A DNA stretch of 64,000 nt from Henricia sp. BOLD:AAB3569. Taxonomy: Eukaryota; Echinodermata; Asteroidea; Spinulosida; Echinasteridae. Location of the stretch: assembly GCA_037783545.1 (NCBI GenBank), contig JBBELK010000822.1, positions 992,001 through 1,056,000 on the forward strand, given 5' to 3'. Below, piece by piece: positions 45,863 through 58,900 of the stretch. The position numbers and the translations under genes were made by a program. Within the stretch, counting starts at the first letter, position 1; the number at the start of each line of letters is the position of its first letter. The notes under the pieces are model-generated. The model saw nothing but the letters and a program-made list of their open reading frames with translations, was not told where the DNA came from and searched no databases.

Positions 45863-46078
45863 GTACACGTCATTATCAGGCGAAATATCTACAGCTTTAA
45901 TCTTAAATTTGAGTATACATACATCAAGTCCTGAATGAAGATTTCATTCAGGAAATAAGAGATAGCCAAATGGAAATAATGACTGTCTTGAAATAACGTA
46001 CAATGATATGCAGAACAAAGTGTGTATTTAGTTCTTATTCAAAGTGTCGTTCGAAGAACTGAATGTAAGTAAACATTT

Positions 46079-46294
46079 TTAAAGGAGCCTAACCAGATCA
46101 CATTTTTGAAGCCCCCATTTTTCTCATATCCTTTCTCATTTTTCTCATTTATACCATTCTGAAATTGTACTTTCTGAATCTCAAAAACCAGTGATGTTTT
46201 GTAAACTAATTTATCTGGTTCTTTAAAGCAGTGCAGTGCATTTTGGGATAAAACGAAATCCATTTTCTGGGAAAATCTGATTACGCTCCTTTAA
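46079..46294. mobile_element. T2-A MITE, short copy
   Basis: TTAAAGGAGCCTAACCAGAT to ATCTGATTACGCTCCTTTAA, 216 bp. Confidence 0.75.
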
Positions 46295-47583
46295 GGGGAA
46301 ATGTCGCCATTATGAGGAAATTTCCACACCTAATTTCCTTTGAAATTCAAAATGTTTTTAATCGAAACACTCAACAGACGGTGCGTGTCGCAGTACACAA
46401 ACAACACATTTAACGCACAGGGTTGAAAGTGACGCGCGCGCTAACGCTGAACATTTTATGGCCGAAACAGTCGATATTAGCTCCCCGAAATATTGGAAAT
46501 ATTGGAGGCGAAGCCGAGGGAACAATTTCTAATTCCGACGGGAGCTAAATATCAACGAGCCACCTGAAATAATTTTTTTTTTACCATACGTTATTCTTCA
46601 CCAGTTTGAAATCACTGACCGCAGTAAAACAGCCACCTTTTCATTCATTAGACATGGTAAAGGGCTTTGCGAACTGTTTTAGTTGAACCCAACGTTCGAT
46701 CGCCCTTATTTAATAGATTTTGACAAAGTGTCATAATTGACTTTTTGCTTCTCAAACGAAGCCCCCAAAGTGGACGTACGTACGCGCATACTGATTGACA
46801 AGGCCGGGCAATAGAAGCCTATTGCCCTCACCGAAATAAGGGTCATAGAGGTGAACTATTGTATTGACTATTGGCGCTCTATTTCCCCAAGGTGCACAGT
46901 AGACTGTCAGTATTTCCATTTGGCAATCCTCCAAAAGTATCGATATTGCAACTTTCCGCGCGCTAAAATGTACACATTTGTGTTTCAATTAGCATAAAAC
47001 AAAGCAGTAAAAGAGCAGTGGTTGTTCTGCATACACCAACAACATCTATTCAAACTTGCATAATGATTGTGTAACGCATGCTTCGAAAACTTTAAATCAG
47101 TTTGGTTATATTAATGGTATACTCTTCTAAAGAATTTACTTTTTAATTGGGTATGGTAATTTACAATGAATATATTAAACCGACTCGTTTCGTGAGCTGC
47201 TTAATTCATTTGGAAAGTCAGTTTAATATAAAATAGAAAGATAGCAAAGAAATGTACAGATATATTATATTAATATCATGATTATTATAGCAATACTTGC
47301 AAGAACAATAATTATACAAAGGCGAATAAAACATTTTTGGCACACGTACATTGAGACATTTTGAAACAAACTACAACGATATTAACGTGGTTGCGTCATG
47401 TTCATGCTTTACAATATAAAAATCCGTTACACCATAAATTATAGAGATGCACAAACAAGAATTATATAACATAGTCAACGTTACGAACAAAAGCAGCTAG
47501 CGGTGACGTCACTCTGGATAAGTGTATGTAACGTGTAGATAGCAAAAACAGGTTACCAGCTATCAAATCTCATTTAATCTGTA
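46295..47583. other. Intergenic, no feature seen
   Basis: AT-rich; no gene or clear element recognised. Confidence 0.5.
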
Positions 47584-47723
47584 TTAAAGGCAAGGCTCGT
47601 CAGCAATGCGCGCGCACCAAATTCGAGCTACGAAATACGCAGCTCCATAGCAAAGGCGTGGAGCTGCGTATTTCGATGCACGAATTTGGCGCGCGCGCAT
47701 TGCTGACGAGCCTGTGCTTTTAA
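47584..47723. mobile_element. T2-B hairpin MITE, copy 3
   Basis: TTAAAGGCAAGGCTCGTCAG with its inverse, 140 bp, the same loop as copy 1. Confidence 0.8.
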
Positions 47724-47841
47724 TGTTGATTGGTGCCCTGTCAAAGAGCACACCGAAATGTGACGTCACAGCAACTTAGCCACGCCCACTCTGCACGTGT
47801 AATGGCTTTGGAACAAGTTGGAACCGGAAGTAAAACAAAAT

Positions 47842-48216
47842 GGGGCCAATTTCATTAAGCTGTTTAGCAGAACAATTTGCTTAGCCTAATCAAAAATGTG
47901 TGTGCTTTATAAAAATGTGTTAAAGGCAGATGCTCGTCAAAGCGCGCGTGAGGCCAAATTCGAGCCACGAAATATGCAGCATGGAGCTGCGCAATTCGTG
48001 GCACGAATTTGGCCTCACGCGCCAATTTGGCCTTGATTAGCCTGTGCCTTTAATAGTCGAAATTGCATGTCAACTTGTGTTATTCACAAGAATATCTGTT
48101 ATTCTTGCTAAGAACACAAGTTGACATACAATTTTTACTATACCCATTTTTTTTAAAGCCCACAAATTGTTGATTAAGCAAATTTTTCTTCTAAACAGCT
48201 TTATGAAATTGTCACC
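47842..48216. mobile_element. CAATTTCAT-end element, copy 3
   Basis: GGGGCCAATTTCATTAAGCT to AGCTTTATGAAATTGTCACC. Contains a T2-B hairpin and a second hairpin at 48061-48137 (ATGTCAACTTGTGTT and inverse). Confidence 0.7.
47920..48053. mobile_element. T2-B hairpin MITE, copy 4, divergent
   Basis: TTAAAGGCAGATGCTCGTCA to GCCTGTGCCTTTAA; central arms GAAATATGCAGCATGGAGCT differ from the other copies. Nested in 47842-48216. Confidence 0.7.
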
Positions 48217-49762
48217 TGGCGAAATACATGCGGCCAATGAGCGCAGGGAATCAACGGTACGCGCGCGTCTCTGACGCAGTTACTAACGAACCGGGTAATC
48301 GTATGATTACTTCGTTCATTGATAGCCTTTATCGCAGGCGTTTTCCCGTCCAATTAGCAAATTGCCTGATCACTGTCTGCCAAAGTTAAAAAGCCGGACA
48401 TTGCTGGAGACGTAGATCAAAGCAACGTAGATACGTAGATACACATAACAATATAATAATACTATTGTGCCTTCGTAATACGTTTTAATATTGTTTTTTT
48501 TATATAATTTTAAAAGTATACGCGTACTGTTCACATTCTACAGTGCCAGTGGTATTTTATCCTCGACTCGGTGGACGAATTTTGGTCCATATGTCCATCT
48601 CCTTATCGCACCGCTCGATTGGATTCCAAAAAAACTGGCACAATATGCACAAAATGTATACGAAGAAAACTCCAAATAATAGTTAATCTGGTGATCTCTA
48701 CGCATCCGGGGAAATCCGATGTATTCCGCATTTCGTCCATGCGATGGATATGTAGATTCGGAAGCTATTATACTCGAAGATATATATACACGCCAGTCCA
48801 TGTATATGGACAATGCGGGTCATCACGTTGTCTGGTGGTCGAATATTCGAGCTGTATTGTCCTCGTGTTTATTCCTTTGAAAATAAAAGAGTATCAGGAA
48901 AAATGTTCAGCGAATTTTGCTCAATTAGGGTACAGAGATTAGTACACTTTACACTATAGTGGGGGCAGTCCACCCCTTTCCAATGCATCTTATACACACA
49001 GTTGTGCACAAAAGTCTGACGCCCAAATCGTGCGTGAACAAATGTTTGGTACAAAATCGGAAAATAGAATCAAGTATGGACAGTGGCACATTTCGATTTG
49101 CACTCATAGGGACTTTTAAATTGTCATGTAGGCTGAAACGTGATGACGTCATGTTCAAAGAGAACGCCAGTTGCAGAAAGCTGCTTAATTCTTCAGACTA
49201 TCGTCAGCATAGACAAGTTTGTTACAAAAGTAACAAATGAAAGTTTACTTTTCAAACCATGTCCTTTTTGCCCATTTGAAAAATTACACGCTTCATGTCA
49301 GTCGCCAAGTTTGGCAATTTTGCGCTCGAATTCGAGAGGGCATGGGTCACAAATACTTTGCGTCACGCCGGCGCAAAGTGGTAAACAAGCGCCAGTCCTG
49401 ACGTCATCCATGCAATGTTGCATGGTTGACATAATTTTCCCCTTTCAAAATTATAAATGTGGAGCAGCACATAGCCTCATTGGCCGCAAAGTTTATCATC
49501 AAAATTAATTGTGTTGCCGACGTTGAAAACAAGTGCCCCAAACTCCCTTCAGGGTTAATGCATTATAAGCAATAGGTAGCCTTTTATAAAAAGTGTTGCC
49601 TCTTCTCGAGAGAGATGCACCGACACACACGCAAAGCCTTAATATGATGCCATCACGTCGCATTCCACATCTAGACGATACTGTGTGGCCACAGGTGTGC
49701 ATCAAAGCCGGCACTAAACTCATGCCTGAAATCATACAATTCGGATGGCGTTCTATCACTCT
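48217..49762. other. Region 3' of the thrombospondin gene
   Basis: Probably holds its 3' UTR, on the minus strand. Short overlapping ORFs on both strands near 48.5-49.2 kb show no family similarity. A minus-strand AATAAA (plus TTTATT) lies near 48868. Confidence 0.35.
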
Positions 49763-49934
49763 TCAGCCTGCAATCCGTTCGGAGCTTACCTCTGGCAGAC
49801 ATTTGTATTCCAAGTCAGAGAAGAAGACCATCTCTTGTGAGAAGCAGAACAGCCCGATGCGGCCTCCTTGTAACGTTAGGTCATACAAGGCACCGGAATC
49901 AGCAAGAACGTTGCTGCCTTCATACATGGTCACT
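49763..49934 (-). CDS. THBS: Thrombospondin exon i (terminal as read)
   Basis: Acceptor [33 protein letters not shown] to DLEYKCLPE, then seven more codons and TGA at 49763-49765. CCAGAG|GTAAGC just after LPE could be a donor to a further exon; other family members also end within 5-20 residues here, so the plain stop is preferred. Confidence 0.85.
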
Positions 49935-52900
49935 CTGTTAACATAAGGAGCATGAAAGATATAAGATATAAAAACAGTTAAGACCGAATTCCTCTACAGA
50001 AAACTTGAGCCGATAATCCCGGTTTGGGGTGATGAGTGACTACATCCGATAGGATTATCGCTTTGTTATCGTATAATGGAGTTTGGGAGTGTGTTGGAAG
50101 GTGGGGGCACTGTGTCTGTGTACACAGGGGTTTATGGGGTACTTGCATTGTTGTCCTATTTTCCCTTTTCTTTAGAATTCCTCTGTGGGGTACCACTGTT
50201 CCTTTTGAATTTCTTTATGGGGTACCATTGTTCCATTGTTTGGTACCCCACAAGTGTGTCCGTGTTAGACCACAATGACTTACAAACGTCACTTTAAAAA
50301 AGAAGAGGATATTAAGGCAGTTTCACACCCTCAAAACGTTTCGAAATATAAGCTTAAGGCTTGAACTTTTGAAATAAACAAAATTGTGAAGAAAGTGAAC
50401 AAATTTGAGGAATTTCAAGCATGTCACTGTATTTAAAAAGTGGCGCTCACGAAAAAGATGAAATGGAAAGGACCATCGAAAACGAAATGTTTCTAAAATT
50501 TAATTCAGCGCCAACTTCAACATCAGTCCCAACTTCTTGTTAGAATGTTTATCAACAAAACAACGAAATTCCCGAGTACTGTATACAATAAGTTGGGACG
50601 GAATACCCTGTCCTGAAGTTGGGGTGGAACACCCTCAATTGATTTCAGACGCAATAAGTGACTTGCTATTTCTGCAAAGTTATGTACTCGAAGCAAAACG
50701 TTTTGTATTTGTTTTCAGTCACCTGTGTTTTCAGAGCACGCTACTCACTCACCTAATGTAGCCAGTTTTTGGTCGATGCGTTAAGATCCATCTGTACGCC
50801 GTGAAATCTTTCCAGCCTATTTTGTTCGCATCGCTCCAAAGTAGCGTGACCTAATTGAAAGGAAAGCACTGTTTAAATTAGCTCAGAACAATATTTTTGA
50901 CCGGAACGTATTTAACCCCGAAAGTGACCTCTTTTTTATACGCGACGGATTATTCGAGACAAAATCCGCACGGCAACGTTGTTGTTGAAAGATTTAACGG
51001 TACTCTATACCGCGCATGTTAATGGATGATGAACACGCCGAATCATCACATGCCAGACACAAAGTGCGTCTGTATATTGCACCAGAAATCCCGTCAAATG
51101 TTGACCCGGTGATAACTAAAATACCACCCCTCCCAAAACCGGTGCAAAGGCCTAAGGCTGATTCCGACATGGGGTGACCTTTTCTCAAGCCAGATGTCCC
51201 TCTGGACGGCCCCTCTAGTGTCCTAATTTCAACCCTGAGACCTCTCGCTTATCTTTATCAAGCACACGCACTCTTGCACGGGCGTGGTTCAAGTCCTTGC
51301 CAAAAATCATTCTTGTCTTGTAAATGACCGTAAGCCAGTATAATATAAGTCCAGTGGTGATGAAATGCAGGTTCGCCACGCCTGAAGTGGACTTCAAACC
51401 GAACTTCTTAAACCTTACTTTAAGTGGGCTTTTGGCGTGTGCCAAGGATTTCTATGCTCAAGCCAACGGGTTAAAAACAAACTGTTTTTGTATGGGTGTA
51501 ATTTCCACACCGTAAATGGCCGGATGGTTTGGTCATTCATTTAGATTATGAAATTGACATACTTGGTAATCAATTTCAGATCTGCTTTGTTTACTGCAGA
51601 ATATAGGTCAAAAACATGGCCAAGCTTAATGCATCTAGGTTAGCTGAAGGGTTGTTTATCATGTTCAAGAAAAATTGTCCCTGGTTATTTGGACAAAAGA
51701 CTATGCGAGTGTTTTCATAGTAAAATAATGGGGCGAGAAGAAACTGCAATTTAATATGAAAATATTTAAAACAGAGACTTCTGACACAACGGACATGCTG
51801 TACCAGCTGAGTTGGAGATGCGCAAGGTTGTATTACAAAATATCATCCCAAAACCGAAATAAAAAATACAGGCCATAATAAAACTGATCTGAACCCGAGA
51901 CCATAAGGTAAGCCCACATGCGTTTTCCCCTCAGATTATTATATTTGGTTATTTCTTTTCAGTAGCAATTATATAGGCGGCACACGAAATACTGTGCTTG
52001 TAACATCGACTTCCAAGTGATCGTTGAAAAACAAACTATAACGTTCTTCGGAGTTATTGTCGTTCAAGTCACTAAACACACAATTTAATGCAAATATAGG
52101 AATTTTTAATTCATAGCATGGTTCTAATTTTCAAGTTTTTCACTAAATATTCCTTTCGAAGATCTTGGATGTGTATCATGTGTTTTAAAGAAGTGTTAAA
52201 ACATCTCGAAAGAAAAGGATTATCTACTGTCGTAGACGCTCCGAATTCCAGATTGAATGGAAGGTCTTATCTCAGTCAATTTTCAAGATATCTTTATGAA
52301 ATTGAGGGCGTGTTTTGGCATACATGTACTTTCATGAAGTATTTATACACTTGGTTGCATTTTTAAAGATTTTGACCTTGTCCGGGTTTTTGCAGACACA
52401 CGGTCTCAAATCTCTTTTCACAGACTTGTGCAATATTCCTGGCTGCAGTCACTAAATCGGATGCAATTAACGTTCTTAGACAGTCGATACTATGAGACAA
52501 AATGTAGGTTAATTTCAACCCACCTGATCCTCGGTGTCTCCCGTGTGCCAGAGTGCATTTCGCAGATACTCGCCCGGACCTGTTGTGGAGTTGATCAACT
52601 GCAAAGTGCGATAAAAAGGGAAGGTAATTTAGCACAAGCCGGAGTTTAAGATCTCAAACGGCCCAATGTATCATTTGCAAGATGACGCTTTTTACGGATT
52701 TCTTAAATAACGGCGTGGCATATGGGTCATTACATGAAGTTGAGGAACACGGTTTCCGTGTAACATCCACAACCATTTTACTTTTGTTTTTGCCCTTGAT
52801 AACCCCATGAATCTATACTATTCAGAAATTCGAGCTGTTGGATGAGAGAAATTTAAAACATTCATTACTTGTAACAAAATCCTCATGGATTTAAATGTAG

Positions 52901-55900
52901 ATGTCAACTAATAAACATAATTTTGTTTAAATGTAGGTGTGACATTTGGTGCTTTTTAGCAGATTTTCTTGAATCACACAGAAATTTAAGCTAGAATCCT
53001 CCAAATTCAAATTAAAAAGGATTGTTTAGTTTGAGAACTGTGTGTTAATTTCAAATTCAACATTTGTAGTTGGAGTGAAAGCAGTTGAACTGTATTGGTT
53101 TCCAAGTTACATCCACAACCACCACTTTGTTAAATAATTCAAAATGGTGGCACTTTGTCAACACTGACGACTCCCAAATTTCCCCCAAACAGTGTACACC
53201 ACCACATCATGCAACATCGTTATATAAATGGTGATTCATTGCTCCCTTATTGACCATTTTTGTGGAAATGAAGTCATGTCACACTTTGTTCCTCAACTTC
53301 ATGGAATGACCCATATCTACAGAGGAATATTGGTGCACTTCAGAAAAAAACTATTTCTGGGGACGTTTTCTGCCAGCATCATGTTTATATTGTGTAAGTT
53401 ATCATGTAAATTTGTGAACATTTCTGATTTTCGAGATACCAATCATGTGTTCTACCTTTAAGTCTCACACAAGTAAGTTTAATTGCTTAAAAGTAAGTCA
53501 TTTCTCAAATCTCAATGGAATGATGTCCCCTAAAGTTCACAAACTACTTTTTGTTCTAAAACGTCCAATAATTGATGGATTCAACAGAATTGGAAAGATT
53601 TGATATTTATTTTTCATTCGGGTTTCCCCTGCTACATTATTCTTAATATTGAACGAAAATGGCTACATGTGTAGCAAATGAAGCACCTTTCATTCTACGT
53701 TAAAATATGGGTATTTCCATAAAAAAACAGGTGCCAAAGTGTGACATTTTGATGCATTTGTAAACATTGCCTTTTCAAGTTAACAAAATTGTTTAAAGAA
53801 AATTCTGTGCAATTTCTAAATAACGCAGAATATTTAAAATAATTTACAAAGGGTTAGACATGTCTTGGTATCATAGTCTTGAAAATATTCAAGAAAATCT
53901 TGCGATTACATTTCAAGTCTTTCTTACGGGTTTCTTTCTGGAAAAGGTTGCTGATTTTACCCAGCTGTAGAAATAGACTTTATCGATTCAAATTACATTA
54001 TGAGCGAAATAGGTTACAATTTGAGCAAAAGTTTATAAATGTCACACTTGCATTAGAAGATCGCACTAGTTTATAGAATTGTTCTTGTTATGTTTTGGGT
54101 AGTATCAACAGATAAAGGTGGTGTTCGATTCATGAGGTCATATATTCTTTATATGCCAGGGGTAATCGTTCCCTGTAGTCCGGTAATTATAAAAAAGTTT
54201 CACGACGTAAGGGGGACATTGTGTCCCGTTTTTATGGAATGACCCATATTTGAAATACAATCTACATGTTTGGAGTTATAAGCATATTTTCAACGGCTGT
54301 TTTACTTTTTGTGATGTATTTTGTTTGGTTCTGACATCGTGCATGCAGAGCATCACCCGCCTACGGTATAAATACTCGCATAGCGTGCAAGGCCAATTTA
54401 GGTGTTTTCCGGCGAAGGAAGGACAGTGGTAGACCAAAGTTTGCGTGCCCACCGTACATGTAGTTAAGTTTTGCCTTTGGCATTCGCCCCGAGGCAGATT
54501 GCTGTAAAATAAGGAAATCAGCGGTTGCCGCACTTAATCTAAACTTCCCGAAGGCGTGGATTCACCTGCTTCTCAAGATAATTTGCGTCTTGAAGACGTT
54601 TGACGGTTTATCTTAAAAAGTGACCGCGTGGTGGCGTCACCTTTTCACGTGACGTATAGGAAATTATCCATTATCGCTGCTAAACCAATTATTGCAAATT
54701 CGTTGCGATTCATCGCTTTGGAAAGTCATGATTTGTGTCATTTTGTTCTACCGTTGCGAAACTGCCCAAATAAAACGTGCACTTGTTGGAACATTTGTCA
54801 AAGTTTCATATTCATTATATTCCATAACTTCACGTTAGTGGATCGTTTTAAGATTCAAACGGAGAAAACACGATTTTTCAAAGGAAAATGAGTAATGTCC
54901 CCCACTTTGGGGTTTTGAGATACATATGTACGTCAGAATAAAGAGTGATTAATGAGCTTTCTATTATTTCTAAATTTGACTTCAGGTTTCGAGAAAACTG
55001 CCTTCGTGTTAATTTTTGCGATGCTACTAACTTCAAAATCCTCGTCTCCATTAAATATGTTTGCAATATTAAATATAATTAGCGTCTAGGCTTAAAAAAA
55101 CACACAATATTTTGACTTTTTACGTATAGGCCTATAACCTTAAAGGCAGTATACATCATTGGTAATCTCGAAAATCAGAAATCTTCACAGATTTACGCCT
55201 AACTTACACAATATAAACATGATGACCGCAGAAAACTTCCCCTCAAATGGTTTTGTCTGAAGTGCTATAGTCTTTGAGAAATGAGTAAAACAATTAGTTT
55301 TCGTCTCATGAGACGAAAATTCAATTCGCCCCAAAACCATTTCGCCCAAGTGCCATTTCGCCCCCAAACCACTTCGCCCGAGTGCCATTTCGCCCCAAAT
55401 CACTTCGTCCAAAAGCCACTTCGCCCCAAAACCACTTCGTGCACAGGCCGTAGTTCAGGGCGAAATGGTTCAGGGCGAAGTGGTTTTGGGGCTAAATGAC
55501 TGCAAACCCTTTTTTGACTGTTTTCTCACAAGTTAGACGAAGTACGGAGCTGGTTTTTGCTCAGGTTGGTTTTAATCATGCCTATCTTCAATCACACATG
55601 AGGATAAAACTATCTGTAACAGTTTACCAATCATGTATACTATCTTTAAGCGTCGTGGCAGGTGTAAAATTATACCTTTTTCTATTCCTTAAAGGAGTTT
55701 GTCCGGATTTTGTTTCTTAAAAAAACAAACAATCCTTAAAACGATTTTAACAACTATTAAAAACATTTTTGTAGCTTATACCTTGAGTTGGAGACCAGCC
55801 GTGGCCTCTGACATGGTGGGCATCGGTTCCCAGTATTTCTGCGTGACTTGCTTCCACATGACGACATAGAACCTGTGGCTTGACTGGTACCCGAACACGA

Positions 55901-58900
55901 AGCCAGCGTAGTCGTCATCTCGTTCCGTGTTGACGTAGAACGTTCCGCTGAACTCAACTGCCGTGAACTCGTCGTAGCCTGCAATTATAAAAACGATGGT
56001 CTTAGTGTTTTTGTGATATAATTTGCAAATGAAAAGACACCTGACATAATACAGATTGCAAGTGTTAATTTGAAATTTGTCGATACAGAATTTGTATTGT
56101 CCTAACGATTTAATCAACCATTTTACCGGAAAACCTTACTCAAATGGAAGATAGAAGTGGTTCCAACAGTCCAATGCAATGACTCCACTTAATATCCATT
56201 TACAAGCAAAATGATAACTAAAAAAGATTAATTTGTATAAACGCGCGTGTATGAACAAGTCTCTTTTGTCCAATTATAGGTTCCCCACAAAGTAAAACGT
56301 GCGTTAGGTCTATGGAGTTTGCGAATAGGCTACAAAGCATGAAGGAGATAACAAAGGAGCTATCCATATGTACCCATCTGGGGCCAATTTCATGCTTAAG
56401 CAATTTTTCATGCTTAAGCAATTTTTCATGCTTAAGCAATTTTTCATGCTTAAGCAATTTTTCATGCTTAAGCAATTTTTCATGCTTAAGCAATTTTTTA
56501 TGCTTAAGCAATTTTTCATGCTTAAGCAATTTTTCATGCTTAAGCAATTTTTTATGCTTAAGCAATTTTTCATGCTTAAGCAATTTTTCATGCTTAAGCA
56601 GTTCTATGAAATTGGCCCCTGTAAGTTTGTGTGGTTGGACACAGTTTTTTACTGTTTTCTCGGAACGTATATGAAGTACTGAGTTGGATTACGCACAAGT
56701 TGGTATTTATCATACACCGTCTTGTAACAGTGTATAATTTTTTTCTGGAATCATAAAAGTTTATTCGCTTTTAAATGAGCTATCAACAAAAAAAATCTTC
56801 CAACGTTTAGTTATTGAACAATTAATGTTAATATTTTACGGTAAGGCGCAAAAACGGCCGTATAAAACGGCATTTTTTACAGGGTTGCCGATGTCTAAAA
56901 TACAAAGTATGATTTTTTTTCGTTTAAAAAAATCGGGAAAAATGCTTTCAAAAATTTGCGGACCTACCGATTGCCAGACCCGGGTCACTATTGATTGTCT
57001 GGACCAGTTCTTGACCTCTATTCCTGACGATCCAGTGAGGGTCAATCTGGGCCGACCCCCATGGGTCAAGCTTAATGAGCTGGAAGTGCGACAAGTCAGT
57101 CCGTTGGATGTTGAAGTTGTCTGGGCATGCGTCCTGGAGGTCGGTCACACCGTCGCCGTCGTTGTCATACTCGCACGCATCACCGCGACCATTCTCTAAA
57201 TTGAGAAAAGATAAATAAAATATTTATATAAAATTAACAAACATTTTAATAAATTCAAATTTTAATAATAATGAACGACATGATCAAGAAGTCACTAAAC
57301 ACAAAAAAGTCAATAAACACAAATACTGACAAAAATATGGGTCAGAATATAAGTCAGAATTTTGATTCGGGCTAGAGTTTTAAGTTTTAATTGTTTCCCC
57401 TAACTAGGCCTACGCTTTTTTTTTTAATGTACAGACATTTTAAAATGTGTTTAACGGAGCCTGTCTAAAAAAATCCAAATCAGATGGAATTCAAAATCAG
57501 ATGGAAGGTCATATCTCGGTACATTTTTGAGATTTATTGATGACATTTTGAGGGCAAGTTCAGCATATGTATAGATTCATAAATTCTTCAAGATTTTGAC
57601 TTTGGATATTTTCATGAACGTGAATAGAGAGTCGATAATGCAAGGAAGGAGAGAAAACGTACAAAAAAAATGGATTGGTATTTATAGTTTTTACCCACCA
57701 TTTGTGTCATTCTGGCTTGGGTTGTAGATGAGACGACAATTGTCAACTTCGTCTTCAATGTCATCGTTGTCATCGTCCATGTCACAAGCGTCACCTGCAC
57801 GACAAGGGACAAATAAAGGGACACTCACATCAAATATTCTTCATATATTAACAGGATACTTGGATTTGTTGGCGTTTTTGCGAACAAATTCGTGCATTCA
57901 TATGCGGCAAGACATTAGAAAATGTTAAATACAAAAACGCCATTCGTCGCCCAGTTTCGGATAAAATGGCGGCGCCCATATCGGTGCAATTGTGCCATTC
58001 TTTGTGAAGTTCGTATCCGCATTTCAGTGGGTCATGTTTCTTGTTACATGTAGAAGAATAATGTACGAGTTGCAAGTGATCAAGGCATGTGTGTTTTGTT
58101 TCTTGGGTAAAAGTAAATATGGGTAAAAGGTCAGGCGGATTTTCTGAGAATCGATACCAAGTTAAAAATCGGAATCACGATTCCGATTCCGATTCCGATT
58201 CCCATTATCTTGGCAATTCGGGAAGTATTTGGTCATTCTGAATGTTAATGGATGCATAAATCATGCACAACACTCTAAGAATTTAGCAGTGTTTTGTACC
58301 ATGTTTATTGTTTGCGAGAAATATTTCAAATTTTAGTGTCAACTGTTGTTTTTGAAAAGAGATTCGAATTCGAATAGAATCGATACTGACCTTTACCACA
58401 TGATCCGCACAATTTGGTGCCAACTTTCGTTTTAATATTAATGAAATAGAATCGGAATAGAATCGATACTAACCTTTGCCATCTCCATCGTGATCCGTCT
58501 GGTCGCTGTTGGGAATGTCCCAGCAATTGTCCAGGTTGTCTTGGTGGCCGTCATTGTCAACGTCCTTATCGGTGTCACAAACGTCGCCCACGTTGTCATC
58601 GTCGCTATCGGTCTGTGAGGAAGGAAAGAAAATACTCAATTTTCGCATGGTATGAGGTAATGGAAAAACAGACAAAAGGTTTGACAAGAAAGAATTGAAC
58701 GACTAAAGCCATGCGCAAACGTGGAATTCGGCTTGGCCAAATTTCATTCGTAATGGATGTTTTTTTGGTCATCGTTTCGATGCGCCATATATCCAACGTG
58801 TTTTCTTTTTTTGCGCGCGTGGAAGAAACGCAGGTTTTACTCCGACCAAAAAATCGGCTTGATGAGGCTAAGAAATGTAACATTATTTTATCGGTCAGAC

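Noticed and set aside
48571..48942. 123-codon plus-strand ORF
   Set aside because: Overlaps other frames on both strands, shows no domain, and lies in the presumed 3' UTR or flank of the thrombospondin gene.
56391..56600. CRISPR-like array
   Set aside because: The units are contiguous with no unique spacers, and the DNA is animal nuclear sequence.
56368..56682. Open frames of about 100-120 codons through the 18-bp array on both strands
   Set aside because: 18 is a multiple of three, so every frame without a stop in one unit stays open. There is no start context or family; these are repeat artefacts.
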